From Diadema setosum (Eukaryota > Echinodermata > Echinoidea > Diadematoida > Diadematidae): a stretch of 64,000 nt of DNA. Each line of letters starts with the position of its first letter. Position 1 is the stretch's first letter. The stretch covers positions 12,320,913 to 12,384,912 of the forward strand of contig NC_092685.1 in the NCBI RefSeq assembly GCF_964275005.1, written 5' to 3'. Below, in pieces: positions 24,201 to 34,919 of the stretch. The notes beneath the pieces were generated by a model. That model was not told where the DNA came from. It saw only the letters and a program-made list of their open reading frames with translations, and made no database searches. The position numbers were made by a program, and so were the translations under genes.

Positions 24201-27200
24201 TTTTTTTTTTTTTTTTTGGGGGGGGGGGGGAGGGGATTACCTCTCTAACTACAACACGTAGGCATATGCATCTTACCAGTATCTGCTATTGCTGAAAGCA
24301 GTGCTATCATGTTTTAAAGCCCATTAGAATATTGAACTTTATCAGCTAGCCAATAATTTGAAGCATTTGAAGCAATTTTAACCATCCAGGGCTTTTGTGG
24401 TACAGTGCACTCCCATTATAACGAATGCGGTTATAATGAAATTCTGATTACAATGAAATAAATATTCAGGCCGCAATATTATCCGTTCTATGTTTTTTAT
24501 TGTTTATTTGTTCGGTTATAACGAAATTTCAATATAACGAAAGAAAAATGCTGGTCCGAGGACTTCGTTATAATGGGAGTCCACTGTAGTATCCATTTTA
24601 CTTTGAGTGTGTAATATTATCATTGTTCCTAACCACTTGCCTGCACACCATTCTTCCCCTGATATAAATCTACTTTATTGGTATGCTTACTGTTTCCTGT
24701 CTTTGTTCCTTTAAATTTTTTAGCTGCACGCAGGTCACCTGACGATTCAATCGGTCCTATCCAACCGTCTGATCCATCTCAACGCAGCCCTGACATTTTG
24801 GCGTCAGGGACCCAATGCCTTCATCTCATATCTCCTGAGGACAGAGGATGATGCTGCCACTGTGGATGCCCTTCCCGTACTAGTTAATTGGTACGAGAGC
24901 AGAACCCTTTTTATACTTCATATATTTCCTATACTTCATATGTTTCATATACTTCATATATTTCATGTACTTCATATATTTCCTATACTTCATATACTTC
25001 ATATACTTTGTGTGCTTCATATACAGTGCACTCTCATTATAACAAACATGATTATAACGAAATTCTGATTACAATGGGAAAAAAAAATCAGGCTCCAACA
25101 TTATCAGCTCTATATCTTTATGCATTTGTGCGGTTATAACAAAATTTCAATGTAAAGAAAGAAAACTTCCGGTTCACAGGACTTTGTTATTATGGAAGTC
25201 AACTGTACTTCTCCCGTCTTGTCTGTTTTTGTCACTCTTTTTCTTAATAATTTGAGAAAATGATACTGCTTTTCACAATGCCCTATCTATACAATTTGAA
25301 CCAGCAGTGATATTTATTTGTTATTCAGCTTTATACTAAATAAATCTTTTTAGATGACTCTTAATTTGTAATGAATCTTTCAGTCCCCTTTACAGTACTT
25401 TGTGTTTGTTTGTCGGGTGATCTTCTTGACGTGTGGATGTTGAATAATGTGGAATAGATTTTTATGCACTATGCATTATGAGTAGAAAACATAGAGCTTA
25501 TCAATGCAGACTTCCATACATTGGTGTCCCCAGACAAATTCATTTGTACGCAAGGTATTTGGTCCGCTTATGTCAATAAACCTGTGAAAATTTTCTCATT
25601 GACCACATGATACAAGCTTCATTAGAAAAATGAAAACAACAATTATTGCCTTGGAACCCTGTACCAGCAAACAATTTTTTGTAGATGGATTTATCATTAT
25701 GTATAATCCTATTGCCTTGCTGCTGATTATTTTTGTCTTCATTTCACAGTATGAAAAACAAGACTCCAGTCAGCAAACAGCTGTCCATGGGAGCTTGCTT
25801 TGAGCTACTCCCCACCCTCAGAAAACTCCTCGGCAGCAAGTTTGAAGAGTAAGTTTACAAATTATCCACCATCCACTGATGTCAATTTTTCATCCTCTCA
25901 GAGTCTCCTGATTTTTTTTGTTTGTTTGTTACGTGTACTATGTTTTGTTGTTTGCTTCTTTTTTTAATTTTTCTTTCTTTTTTTTTTTGTTTGTTTGCTT
26001 TGTTAAATACTTTAGAGGAGCTGTGGGAATATCAAGATAAATCTGTAGCAACTTTCAAGACTGATGTGCATTCTCCCAATTTGATGCTTGTAGGCTTATG
26101 ACATATAATACAGCAATTATTTGCTTACATGATGTAATTTACACTCTCTCTTCTCACTGTGGTCTGTAGATATACATGTACTCCTACTTTGGCAGAAATA
26201 CAACTTGCACAACTTTGACTTATCAAAGGCAAGTTGACTGCACACGAAATAAGTGATTTTTTTTTTTTTTGTTGAAGTACTCAAACCCTGAAATATGGCC
26301 ACATGCAATGCATGAAAACATTTCAATCTGAATTTCAAATCTCTCTCCCTCTGTAAGCTATGTGAAAACAAGCCTGGATGTGATACGGACCATGCTGCGT
26401 TTCTGGTGGACAGATCTTGTGGCGCATAGAAACTCTAAATTCTCAGGGAGCTTACAGGAGAGTAGGTAAGTCAGCCAAGATATTGTATCAGTGCAGACAA
26501 GAAGTGTATGTTCTTATTTTTTTTTTTTTGTCCAGGGAATTTACAAAGTTAAAAAATGGAGTGCATGAAATACTCTGTGTGTGGTGGGGGGGGGGGGGGG
26601 GGGGCATGCAGAGCTCCATTGTCCTAGAAGTCACAGAATGCTGTACGTTATCCTGCTGCTGTGCTAGGTCTTTATCTTTGTGGGTGGTGCGAAAAACTCC
26701 AGGAAACTCCATTTCATTTACTAGTACATGGAGGCTATCTTTACAGGATAGCGGTTTCGCTATACCTGGCAAAAAGGTTTATTACAGAATATTAGTGATA
26801 GTCTGTTTGATTCTATATGGCAATTGCCTAGTACCATGTGAAGGTCAAGAGAGAAGGCCAAAGGCAGAGGGCAACCATGCACATTTTTTTTTTTCAGTAC
26901 TTTGAAGTCTGAATGTGCGAGATGTGATTTCATGAATACTGTATACACCGAATATTTCGCGAGGTTTTTATTTTCGCGAATTTCAGAAGTCAGGTGCTAT
27001 TCGTGAAATTAAAGACACACAAAAATATTGACTCTGATCCCAATGTGAATGTGACATACGCGTGTACTCTTCACCGCTCAGTACACGAGTCCACAATCAC
27101 GAAATCGTTGGGAATTCAAAAATTTAGACTTGCGAAATATATGGCGTATACAGTATATGCATCATAGAGCAGTGGACTGACAATACCTTTTAGCAAAGTA

Positions 27201-28521
27201 TATGAGCATCTGTACAGTTCAGACTTCAGATTGTGTGCCTTTGACAGGATGAGATAGAATCATGATAGCAGAACATTTAGCATCATGGCATTGACTTGCT
27301 GTGTTGTGTTTAAATGGAGATCCAAGAGGATGTACTTCAAGAGCAAACAAAATGTTAGTGTTGGAACCAGGGTTGGCAGCTCTGCTAGGAATCATGCTCT
27401 ACTAGTGATCAAGGATTCATTTATATAGAAATCCATGGGCATGTTCAGCCGATCATTTGACATTTAGAGAATGTGAAACCTCCCGAAGAAAAGTCTACTT
27501 GCCATTCAGATCTGGCTAGTATATGTTGTCGCCACCCCGCATATTCATGATTCCATACATGCGCTTTGCTACACAAGTGTAAATTGTATATCAATATTCA
27601 CCCTTTCTGAATTGACTTGTGTTCACACTTCTCTTTTCTGTAGGAGTATAGCTGGTATATACACCGGGTCTGTCGCTCTCACCGATGTCATTGCCAAGCT
27701 GTGTAAGAGGAAGGATACAATTGGTAAAAAAGCTGAGGTACGTGTCTCTTTCTTTTGTTTGTTTTTTGTTGTTGTTGTTTTGTTTTTTCCGAGTACTTTA
27801 TGAATTTTCATTCCCTGTGTTAACAATTTGTACCTGGAATACAATGCACAGTGCTCTTGTAACTTGTTTCCTGTTTTATTACTCATGTGATCTTGTTCTG
27901 CAATTTTTGTGTGAGTTTTTGAATTAGTCTGATGGCATCAGGTTAAGATAATCTGAAGGCATGTTAATGTTGTGATTATTTTACCGACACTACACTGAAC
28001 TTATTCTTTTGGCATGATTGTTTTCTTAGCACTTTATCATGCACAAAACCTACCTGTGCTTGAGAGAATCGTGTTCACATAAAGAATTGTGTGTACAATC
28101 TGTATTTCTGATTTGCTGTGATTTAAAATCCATAGAACTTAGAGAGCGCAGTATGGCAATAAAGAAAAGATATGTTATAGGAAATGACACATGAAGAGAT
28201 GCACAAAGTTTATGCCTCATGACCACTCTAGTTAGACTTATGCAAATTTTGACGGAACAATCTGGTACAACGTAATGGATCCATTTTTCCGACACATGCC
28301 AATTACTGCACATAATCAGCTGAAAACCAGAAAAAGCCTTGGTGCTTTATATAGAATATCATCCTCGCTCTCTCTTGTGTAATAATGAGTTCATCTGATT
28401 TGAATTCTGGCTCCTCGACTGCCGACATCAATGTGCCTCTGAGATGCCTTTGTAATGACTGATTTTTACGTTTTGTATTAAATCCTTCTAGGTCGTTGGA
28501 ACTCTTCTAGCTCAGCTTTGA
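21106..28521 (+). CDS. KATNBL1: KATNBL1 homologue (katanin p80 regulatory-subunit-like protein), complete, nine coding exons
   Basis: The joined exons give 912 bases, or 303 residues, almost exactly the human KATNBL1 length (304), with every splice phase consistent. The N-terminal half is basic and probably disordered, with SPSPRKP (Cdk-like sites) and a KEN motif at residues 115-117. The C-terminal half, about 139-303, is the katanin p80 C-terminal (con80) domain: LSNRLIHLNAALTFWR, FISYLLRTEDDAATVDALPV, LGSKFED and RFWWTDL. There are no WD40 repeats, which separates it from KATNB1 itself. The family binds katanin catalytic subunits and tunes microtubule severing; the human protein is nuclear in interphase and goes to spindle poles in mitosis. 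The start ATG at 21106 has an in-frame TGA at 21097-21099. Introns 5 and 6 carry MITEs and a minisatellite. Confidence 0.93.
21517..21569 (+). CDS. KATNBL1: KATNBL1 coding exon 2
   Basis: Acceptor ...ccacacag, donor GTAAGG. Reads PSKPGQSNYAGLRHGNK and ends with two bases of a split Pro codon. Low complexity and basic; no recognised domain. Confidence 0.85.
22114..22195 (+). CDS. KATNBL1: KATNBL1 coding exon 3
   Basis: Acceptor ...cctaccaag, donor GTGAGT. The first base completes Pro; then APKRPSYQVPVKKAYRQPLQ, basic and proline-rich. Ends in phase 0. Confidence 0.85.
23648..23821 (+). CDS. KATNBL1: KATNBL1 coding exon 4 (KEN motif)
   Basis: Acceptor ...atgccag, donor GTAAAG. Starts VKSPSPRKPS, then FLLPPYNDD and LNKENILAG, and ends in a run of six prolines. 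The VKSP and NKEN segments line up with the same order in the human protein as I recall it. Confidence 0.9.
24401..24588 (+). mobile_element. Tigger/pogo-like MITE, copy 1
   Basis: A 188-bp element beginning TACAGTGCACTCCCATTATA and ending in its near-perfect reverse complement. TA at both ends fits a mariner/pogo-type target. The interior has repeated GTTATAACGAAATT blocks. In KATNBL1 intron 4. Confidence 0.82.
24724..24890 (+). CDS. KATNBL1: KATNBL1 coding exon 5 (start of con80 domain)
   Basis: Acceptor ...attttttag, donor GTACGA. Reads SVLSNRLIHLNAALTFWRQ, then FISYLLRTEDDAATVDALPV. This is the most conserved part of the katanin p80 C-terminal domain. Ends with two bases of a Cys codon. 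Confidence 0.93.
24916..25020 (+). repeat. 18-bp minisatellite
   Basis: CTTCATATATTTCCTATA repeats with starts at 24916, 24934, 24952, 24970 and 24988, then degenerates. It sits 25 bases after the donor of KATNBL1 exon 5 and directly before MITE copy 2. Confidence 0.8.
25022..25207 (+). mobile_element. Tigger/pogo-like MITE, copy 2
   Basis: The same element as at 24401, same orientation, with more substitutions (for example ATTATAACAAACATGATTAT at the left). Ends TCAACTGTA. In KATNBL1 intron 5. Confidence 0.8.
25750..25848 (+). CDS. KATNBL1: KATNBL1 coding exon 6
   Basis: Acceptor ...atttcacag, donor GTAAGT. Reads MKNKTPVSKQLSMGACFELL, then PTLRKLLGSKFE, an amphipathic helix-rich piece of the con80 fold. 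Ends with two bases of a split Asp codon. Confidence 0.92.
26358..26465 (+). CDS. KATNBL1: KATNBL1 coding exon 7
   Basis: Acceptor ...ctctgtaag, donor GTAAGT. Reads YVKTSLDVIRTMLRFWWTDL, then VAHRNSKFSGSLQES. The RFWW pair corresponds to the RWW of the human protein. Confidence 0.92.
26937..27155. mobile_element. MITE with TACTGTATAC ends
   Basis: Inverted ends: TACTGTATACACC followed by ATATTTCGCGAG on the left, and TTGCGAAATATATGGC followed by GTATACAGTA on the right. 219 bp, non-coding, in KATNBL1 intron 7. Confidence 0.72.
27644..27737 (+). CDS. KATNBL1: KATNBL1 coding exon 8
   Basis: Acceptor ...tttctgtag, donor GTACGT. Reads SIAGIYTGSVALTDVIAKLC, then KRKDTIGKKAE. Ends in phase 0. Confidence 0.9.
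28492..28521 (+). CDS. KATNBL1: KATNBL1 coding exon 9 (end)
   Basis: Acceptor ...ccttctag. Reads VVGTLLAQL and stops at TGA 28519-28521. The ending resembles the human LLQL-type tail. Confidence 0.88.
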   Translation, partial: VVGTLLAQL

Positions 28522-29485
28522 GGTGGTCCCTGCATTCAAGCAGTGTTATCTGATGTGCCAGTGTACTTTCAAGTTTGTAAATATGTATGAAATGCCGTCC
28601 AGCTATTGATGCACAGTGTACATGATACTCCATGAACTGTTACATGCAAAAGAAGAAGAGTGAGTTTTGACATTTATGTATGTGTGAAATTACATATGTT
28701 TTAGGTCATAGCTCTGATTGATTTTAGACCATTATGGATGCAAAAAAAATGAGTGATGAAGGGTGTCTTATAAACAGAAGTCATGGTGTTGTACCATTCT
28801 AGATGATAGAAAGCTAATTTTGTGTCAAAATTATATCATGTGTTGTATCAGTATTCATTTCCTTTTTACAACTTCTCCAGCAATTATGGTATTCAGCAGG
28901 AGAATAAGGGTGAAAGGAAAGTGGTAGCTACCTTCATAAAAATACCTGTGAAAAACATGAAAATGATATATAGTGTAGACATATTAATAACTGCATAAAA
29001 GTGAGATCATTAATTCTGCCAAAGACCAGGTTAACTGCATACTCTGAACCTTCATATTATGCGTGCTTATATAGCACAGGTAATTCCTTCTAATCAGAAA
29101 GTTTGCCCGAGGAGTCCAGTTATCATGATTATCTTTGCAGTATTCAAGCTGCTAATTTGTACATGTCAAGTCTAGTGATAGCGCGATCCCGAGAACTAGA
29201 GGGAAAAAAAAATAACTTTCCATACCAATTGCTCTATGCTAGCTTTTTCCCTCAGAATTTTGAGGGAGGGTGCGTGTGATTCACAAGTGCGTGAATTTCT
29301 AACGTCTGTCATCAGTGGAGAACAATCTGTCTAGACCCTTACAGTGGAATTATTAACAGGTTAATTAAACTTTATCAACAGATTGAACAATTTGATGACT
29401 CTTCCACTATTATCATGCCTATGCATGTATATCGTACTCATTTCAGTAGTCTACTCAAATGTGAAGTGTACAATGTAGTTCTCCT

Positions 29486-29578
29486 TTAACCCGTTGAGGA
29501 CGAGTCCCGAGTATACTCGGGCAAGTGTCTATGGGAAATGCATGTTGTAGCAAAGTGAAACAGTCCTCAATGGGTTAA
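29486..29578. mobile_element. piggyBac-like MITE (93 bp)
   Basis: Ends TTAACCCGTTGAGGAC and GTCCTCAATGGGTTAA are inverted repeats with two mismatches. TTAA at both ends is the piggyBac target, and CCC/GGG termini fit that family. The interior contains the palindrome CCCGAGTATACTCGGG. Confidence 0.8.
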
Positions 29579-30797
29579 AGCGAAGCCCTCCCTGAAAAGT
29601 AGTGTGTGTGAATAGAAGCAGAAAAATTAGAGGAACAGTACAGTGAAAGTTTGAGCAAATTCTGACCAAAACTGAGAAAATTATGATTATTTTTGAAGTT
29701 TGTGTTCAATCAAGCTCATCTAATTTCTTGCTTAGCTATTCACACAAACTAGTTTTCAGGGTGGACTTCCCATTTAAAAGCTTTGTTCATAGAAAAGCAG
29801 TTACACTTCAAAATGTGGTGTACAAGAGGTAATCAATTTATCATTTAAATAATGAGAGACAATGCTTTCACATCTTGTGGATTTTTTTCTATGCACAATA
29901 TACAGTAAGTGAAATTTGCCAGACATTTACACAACTGAAAAAAAAAAGTAATGTACATACATCAGTGGTATATTTGAATATGTGACCGTGCACCACAAAA
30001 CGAACAAAAAGTCGCACACTCTGATTTTGTGTGAAGACTGAAAATAGGTGAAGTGGGTCAACTTAACTGATGTTGACTTTTTCGTATCTTCTGAAAGAGC
30101 AAGTCTTCTTCTACATTATGCTAAAATTTGGGATCATAAAACGGGCAGGAAAGTGTGTTTTTAGCAGTTCATCTTGAACATTTTTTTGGTAGAATAGTAT
30201 GATTATAGGTGTGTTTTTAGAGTCCCTTTTCATTTTCTTAAAAACCTTGTACACACTCTTCACTTTCAACTCTAATAACTTTTGAAAGGATGATGCTACT
30301 GCTTTGAAAGTTAGCATCAGTTATGAACAGAATGTGTTAATAAGGCACGCTCAATTACAGTTTAATCTGATAATCCCTTCAATGTTGTTATTCTGGTGGT
30401 TTACATCCTGTTTTTTGTTCCATTCGTTGCCCAGCCAGCGTGACTTGGTAAAGAGTTAGCGCTTGAATAGACACTGCACTTTAGAGCCTCTTTTCTCAGT
30501 TCACACTTTTCCTGTTTTTCCAGTTTTCTTTCTAATATTTAGATAGGTTAGAAGAATCCATTCGATTTGAGTTTTACCAACTGCAGTACATTGCTGCCAA
30601 AGTGTGGATATAGTGTATAAAAATTCTATGAAATGACAGATCTTTTCATGTGTATGCACTTGTATAAGTTGTATTATATTTGTCACATTTTATTATGTTA
30701 TAAAAGCAGGAGTACTGTATTATACAGACTCTTCAGAGAGTTTGAAGATGATATGAGAAATGTGTCAGCAGATTTGAGAGTACATAAACACACATGT

Positions 30798-30803
30798 ACA
30801 AAT

Positions 30804-30837
<34 letters not shown>

Positions 30838-30920
30838 ACATACACATGTATGTATACCTGTATATAAATGTATATATGTGTATGTATGTATGTATATATA
30901 CACATATACATACATATATG
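30798..30920. repeat. TA/CATA-rich palindromic low-complexity tract
   Basis: A long (TA)n run flanked by TACATACACATG/GTATGTATG variants on both sides, largely self-complementary. The three overlapping tyrosine/isoleucine-rich open frames through it are artefacts of the repeat. Confidence 0.7.
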
Positions 30921-31487
30921 AAGAGCTTACTTGCAAAAGGGCTAGCCTACATTCATTTTATCTATTAGTAAATTTTAACATGCCTACGTGTAAATAGACA
31001 TTCACCTTGTGCACCCATCTGACTATAGTTCAAAGTCCAAGTTTCAAGATGTTTGTTAAAATTGGTACGATTGAAATACATGTTTTCTCTCAAAAGGGCC
31101 TAAATCAAAAACACTTCTTGGCTAATTGGCTAAAGCAAAGCCATCAATGTCTCAACTGAGCAATCAGAAATCAACACACAACCAGCTGAGCAGAATACGT
31201 GTATGTTGTAATCTATGTGAGGATGTGTTCTGAAACTACTAAATTAACCATGGCAAAGATGATGATGATAATGGTGATATTGATGATGATTATGATGGTG
31301 ATGCTGATAATGAAGAATAAAGATGGAGATGGTGGAAAAAGCCAAGTGAACAATTTAAATAGATTGATAACTGAAGGTAGGGGATGAGAGAGAGGGAGTT
31401 TTCATGTTCATAGATAAACCTTATTAAAATGTGATACACTCTACATGTACTAGTAAATATCAAGCTACATATTACCCTTCGAAACTT

Positions 31488-31695
31488 TTCTTGCAAAAGG
31501 GCCTAAATAACAAAATAAAATCATAAAATTCAAGGCATCTGCAGGATTTTTGTAAAATCATTTTTGTTACCAAAGGTGAAGACTCCTAGACATGATAGAA
31601 AAACTTCTTAAATAGATGCATAGAATTGTGTGAAATAGGAAAACCTCAATTCATTTGCATTTAGCTAAAGTGGATTTGGGCCCTTTTGTAAGAAC
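31488..31695. mobile_element. Inverted-repeat element with GCAAAAGGGCCTAAAT ends
   Basis: Left TTGCAAAAGGGCCTAAAT and right ATTTGGGCCCTTTTGTAA are near reverse complements about 200 bp apart. A third partial copy of the end (AAAAGGGCCTAAATC) lies near 31093. Confidence 0.6.
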
Positions 31696-31982
31696 ACTTC
31701 ATTTCATTTACATTTAAGAAGTAGAATAGAGAAAATGAGGGGAGTAAAGTAAATTGTATTATACAAAAATGTACACACGATAATTAGGTACATCGTAACA
31801 GGGAGGCGACACGATTCGCCTCCCTGGTCCTAGTGAAACTTTTCTAAAATTTAAACATGCATTCATACATAACACACACACACACAAACAAATACTGTAC
31901 AAATGTGCAACATGTATTGTCTTTACATATATAGGTAACAGGATTACAGGGTAGGCCTATTCTCTTTAAAAGCCTATATGAA

Positions 31983-32179
31983 TACAGTGGACTCCTGCTA
32001 TAATGAAGTCCTTGGGACCAGCAGTTTTCTATCATCGTACAACTGTATCAAAATTTCGTTACAACCGAACAAATAAACAATAAGAATTGTAGAGCAGATA
32101 ATGTTGCGGCCTGAATTTTTATTTTGTTATAACCAGAATTTTGTTACAATCATATTCATTATAACAGGAGTGCACTGTA
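31983..32179 (-). mobile_element. Tigger/pogo-like MITE, copy 3 (inverted)
   Basis: TACAGTGGACTCCTGCTATA at the left and CAGGAGTGCACTGTA at the right. The interior matches copies 1 and 2 in reverse, including the GCGGCCTGAAT block seen inverted in copy 1. Confidence 0.78.
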
Positions 32180-33184
32180 TACCAAGCACTTGGAAAGCTC
32201 CCTCACACACTTTTCCATGAAACACACTTCCTTTCTCATGACCGTTGTAAGATTCTTTTGTTCATATTTTACTTTATTAATGAAATCTAATGCATGTACA
32301 GTGTATCATCCAAACAATGATAAACAAGGGGAAAAAAAGCAAATTCAAGCTGTACTGAAATGATGCAAAGAAAAAGAAAGATTTAGAAGTCACATCAATA
32401 TTTGTGTACGTATAGTTACTGTAGCAAATTAGTACAAGATTTCCATGAATTGACAGCGCATTGGTGATCACATTAGTACAGTTTTGTGGATTCTAACACT
32501 TGCACTGTTGAATAATTTGGCATTTTCCAACATAATATTTAGACAAGTAAATTCTTCTTAGTTGTTCTTTGATAATTCCCCCCCCCCCCAGTCTTGGAGT
32601 TTACAATTTATTTTTTTGTACTCCTTGTACATGGAAACCAAGTTACAGACTGAATCTCCTCATTCAGATCAATTTTACATGTGACGGTTTCGATTACTTA
32701 TTGCAATTCTTTGAAATGGCATCCTGTGCTAGAGCAAGCATGTGTGACATTCCCGATCAATGATGAAACTAAATGTAGTTGTACAACATATTTTGAGAAA
32801 ACTGTTCATTTTCTGAGAAACTTCATAACACATCAAAGGGGAAGAAATTACAATTCATGGTCACATGACCTACTAATCATTGACAAGTGATAATCGTTTA
32901 ATGTATCTTTTATTCAAGCCATTAGCCTTATAATTCCTAGTCAGATTTTACAGAAACTTATCTGCATTAAAAAAACAAAACAAAAAAAACTCTTGTTTCA
33001 TGCCACCCTTTCTTGTTTTTCATCAATTGCATTTAGAGGTACACTTCATTTGATTAATTTTCCAAATGCTTCAACTGCTGCATGGATGAATGCAATTTTA
33101 AAGCACTGTACAATGTATGTACAATTGTACATAACGATGGAAATGTACAGTTAAGACATGTTACAACATCGTCAGCATAGTACT

Positions 33185-33296
33185 GATCTGAACCCTGGGA
33201 GATGCATGGGTAATGATGAACAAAATCAATGTTTTGACCTGATCTGAACCCTGGGATATGCTTGGGTAATGATGAACAAAATCAATGTGTTGACAA
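33185..33296. repeat. 56-bp tandem duplication
   Basis: Two copies beginning GATCTGAACCCTGGGA, each running through GGGTAATGATGAAC and AAAATCAATGT, at 33185 and 33241, with about four differences. A recent local duplication. Confidence 0.8.
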
Positions 33297-34001
33297 ACAC
33301 AAACTAATTTTTCCATATCATTACAAATTTCTTTGATTTTTAGAATTTAAAAAAAAAATGGTTTTTATGTGAACAACCTCTGAAGTTATGACAATATCAG
33401 GTCCCATTTGTAACTTTGATGGTAATACACAATTTATCTTGTAAATTGTAACCACAGTACATGTATATGTACACAAAAGTCCATGTGGGTTTGTCTTTTT
33501 TTTTTTTTAAGTTTTTCTTTTCAATTCCTATTTTTCAGCCATTTTAAATAAAGTGATGACTACAAGATCTACCTTTTCCTTGTTTTCTTTAGTAACATAA
33601 AATAATCCCTGATAAAAAGAAGAATGTTTAGTTTAAGACAGTCATTCTGTACTTTGATGTGACCTAATATACTGAATACATGTACTGTATGACCTCCACT
33701 TGTACAGATGTACTGTACATATTAGCCAACACATCAAAGAGTCAACACTTCACCGACTAGCACAGTAATGTAAGCAATACATACAATATTTGTACAGTAG
33801 TACTCTCGTCATAACTTTTTGGCAGTGTTATCCTTCTATTAGTTGTAACCTGCCCACACTCGCTAGAAAAACAGTACTTAACAAGTTTATTTCAGTTGCT
33901 GACAATGCTGTAGGTGCATTGATTTGCACCGTGATGAATTCCTCCTTTGGCAAAATTCTTGTCACACATTACAACTCACATGTTGGGTTGCGTTTACACT
34001 G

Positions 34002-34919
34002 TTAGCTGCAACTCTTCATGCTGTACAGGCCAGTACCGCACTGGGGTAACTGCACTGGCAAAATCATGCCAAGGAACCAATAAGCTCCAAAAGTATCCTT
34101 TAAATTGTGAGAAATAGAGCTGGAATGTTTTGTCTTCCTTTTTTGTCCATGTAAAGCTTCATACGATGTCAGTCCAGCTGCACTGAGGCCAACCTCCCAC
34201 ATAAAGAACCCCAGAGCAGCAAAGCCCCCAATTAAGCAGATGTACAGGTACATGGTCAAAGCCAGTTCCATGCATTCCGTTTCCCCTCGCACAAATCCCA
34301 TGACAGCTCTAGGCAGGAGGACAAAATATGTCCCGGCACCCGGAAACTGGACATCATAGGCCAAGCTGAGGTAAAGAGCGATCTGGAAAAGCACGTAGAA
34401 TGCTGCCATCGCGATGTGGAAGCAGAACCAGATGAAGTATTTTTGGTTGTGGTAGCCTATGCACTTTCCCAGCATGAAACAGTGGTGGTCATGCTTTAAG
34501 ATGACAGACTTGCACAAGCGGCACTGGTGAGCCCGGAATGGCTGGGAGGTCTGCTGATCAATTTCACACTGCTGCACAACACTGCGTACAACTTTCAGGC
34601 TAGTGTCTGTGTGCATGGCAAGGATGAAATGCCCCAAGCTCGCTACCAGGGCGTATGTGATGAACAGGCGATGCTTCCACCCTGTGAAATCGAGGTCCTC
34701 CACAGTTTGTGGTATGGTAAATATCATCGTCGATGCAAAACCAGCAAATATAGCAAGGACAATGAACAAGAACCCAAGACTACTGACTAGCTGCTTAAGT
34801 TTCATTTCCATGGAATCATCTTTAGACCGAGATTGTCTGGCCGAGGGGTCCTTTGAAGCCATGTCAGCAGACAGGCCACTTTCCCTCTGCTTTTTTTGTC
34901 TTTGACTATGTCTCCTCAT
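34002..34919 (-). CDS. DHHC palmitoyltransferase, ZDHHC22/24-like, intronless
   Basis: Transfers palmitate to cysteines of membrane-associated proteins. 305 residues from the ATG at 34919, chosen because the open frame only extends to a GTG at 34961 with a stop just upstream. Membrane segments lie near 44-68, 85-102, 163-188 and about 225-245. The catalytic core is RAHQCRLCKSVILKHDHHC, with DHHC at 144-147, then GKCIGYHNQKYF. Past the last membrane segment come LTSYE (like the TTxE motif) and HNLKDTFG (like the PaCCT motif). Oddities: the usual Pro-Trp after DHHC is Phe-Met, and the second Cys of the first zinc-binding pair is replaced (C118-E-I-D). ZDHHC22/24 relatives also lack Pro-Trp. The absence of introns could mean an old retrocopy, but the frame is intact. 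A later start at Met20 is possible. Confidence 0.92.
   Translation of the reverse strand: MRRHSQRQKKQRESGLSADMASKDPSARQSRSKDDSMEMKLKQLVSSLGFLFIVLAIFAGFASTMIFTIPQTVEDLDFTGWKHRLFITYALVASLGHFILAMHTDTSLKVVRSVVQQCEIDQQTSQPFRAHQCRLCKSVILKHDHHCFMLGKCIGYHNQKYFIWFCFHIAMAAFYVLFQIALYLSLAYDVQFPGAGTYFVLLPRAVMGFVRGETECMELALTMYLYICLIGGFAALGFFMWEVGLSAAGLTSYEALHGQKRKTKHSSSISHNLKDTFGAYWFLGMILPVQLPQCGTGLYSMKSCS

Larger units (their letters stand above)
28522..34001. other. Convergent intergenic stretch between KATNBL1 and the DHHC gene
   Basis: Expected to hold the 3' UTRs of both genes, which face each other. No AATAAA lies close after the KATNBL1 stop; AATAAA-like sites at about 31315, 31513 and 33546 are candidates for one gene or the other. 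It also holds a piggyBac-like MITE, a Tigger-like MITE, an inverted-repeat element and a tandem duplication, described separately. I see no further gene. Confidence 0.55.

Noticed and set aside
26417..26905. 162-codon frame running out of KATNBL1 exon 7
   Set aside because: It is in a different frame from the exon and reads through T- and G-runs of the intron.
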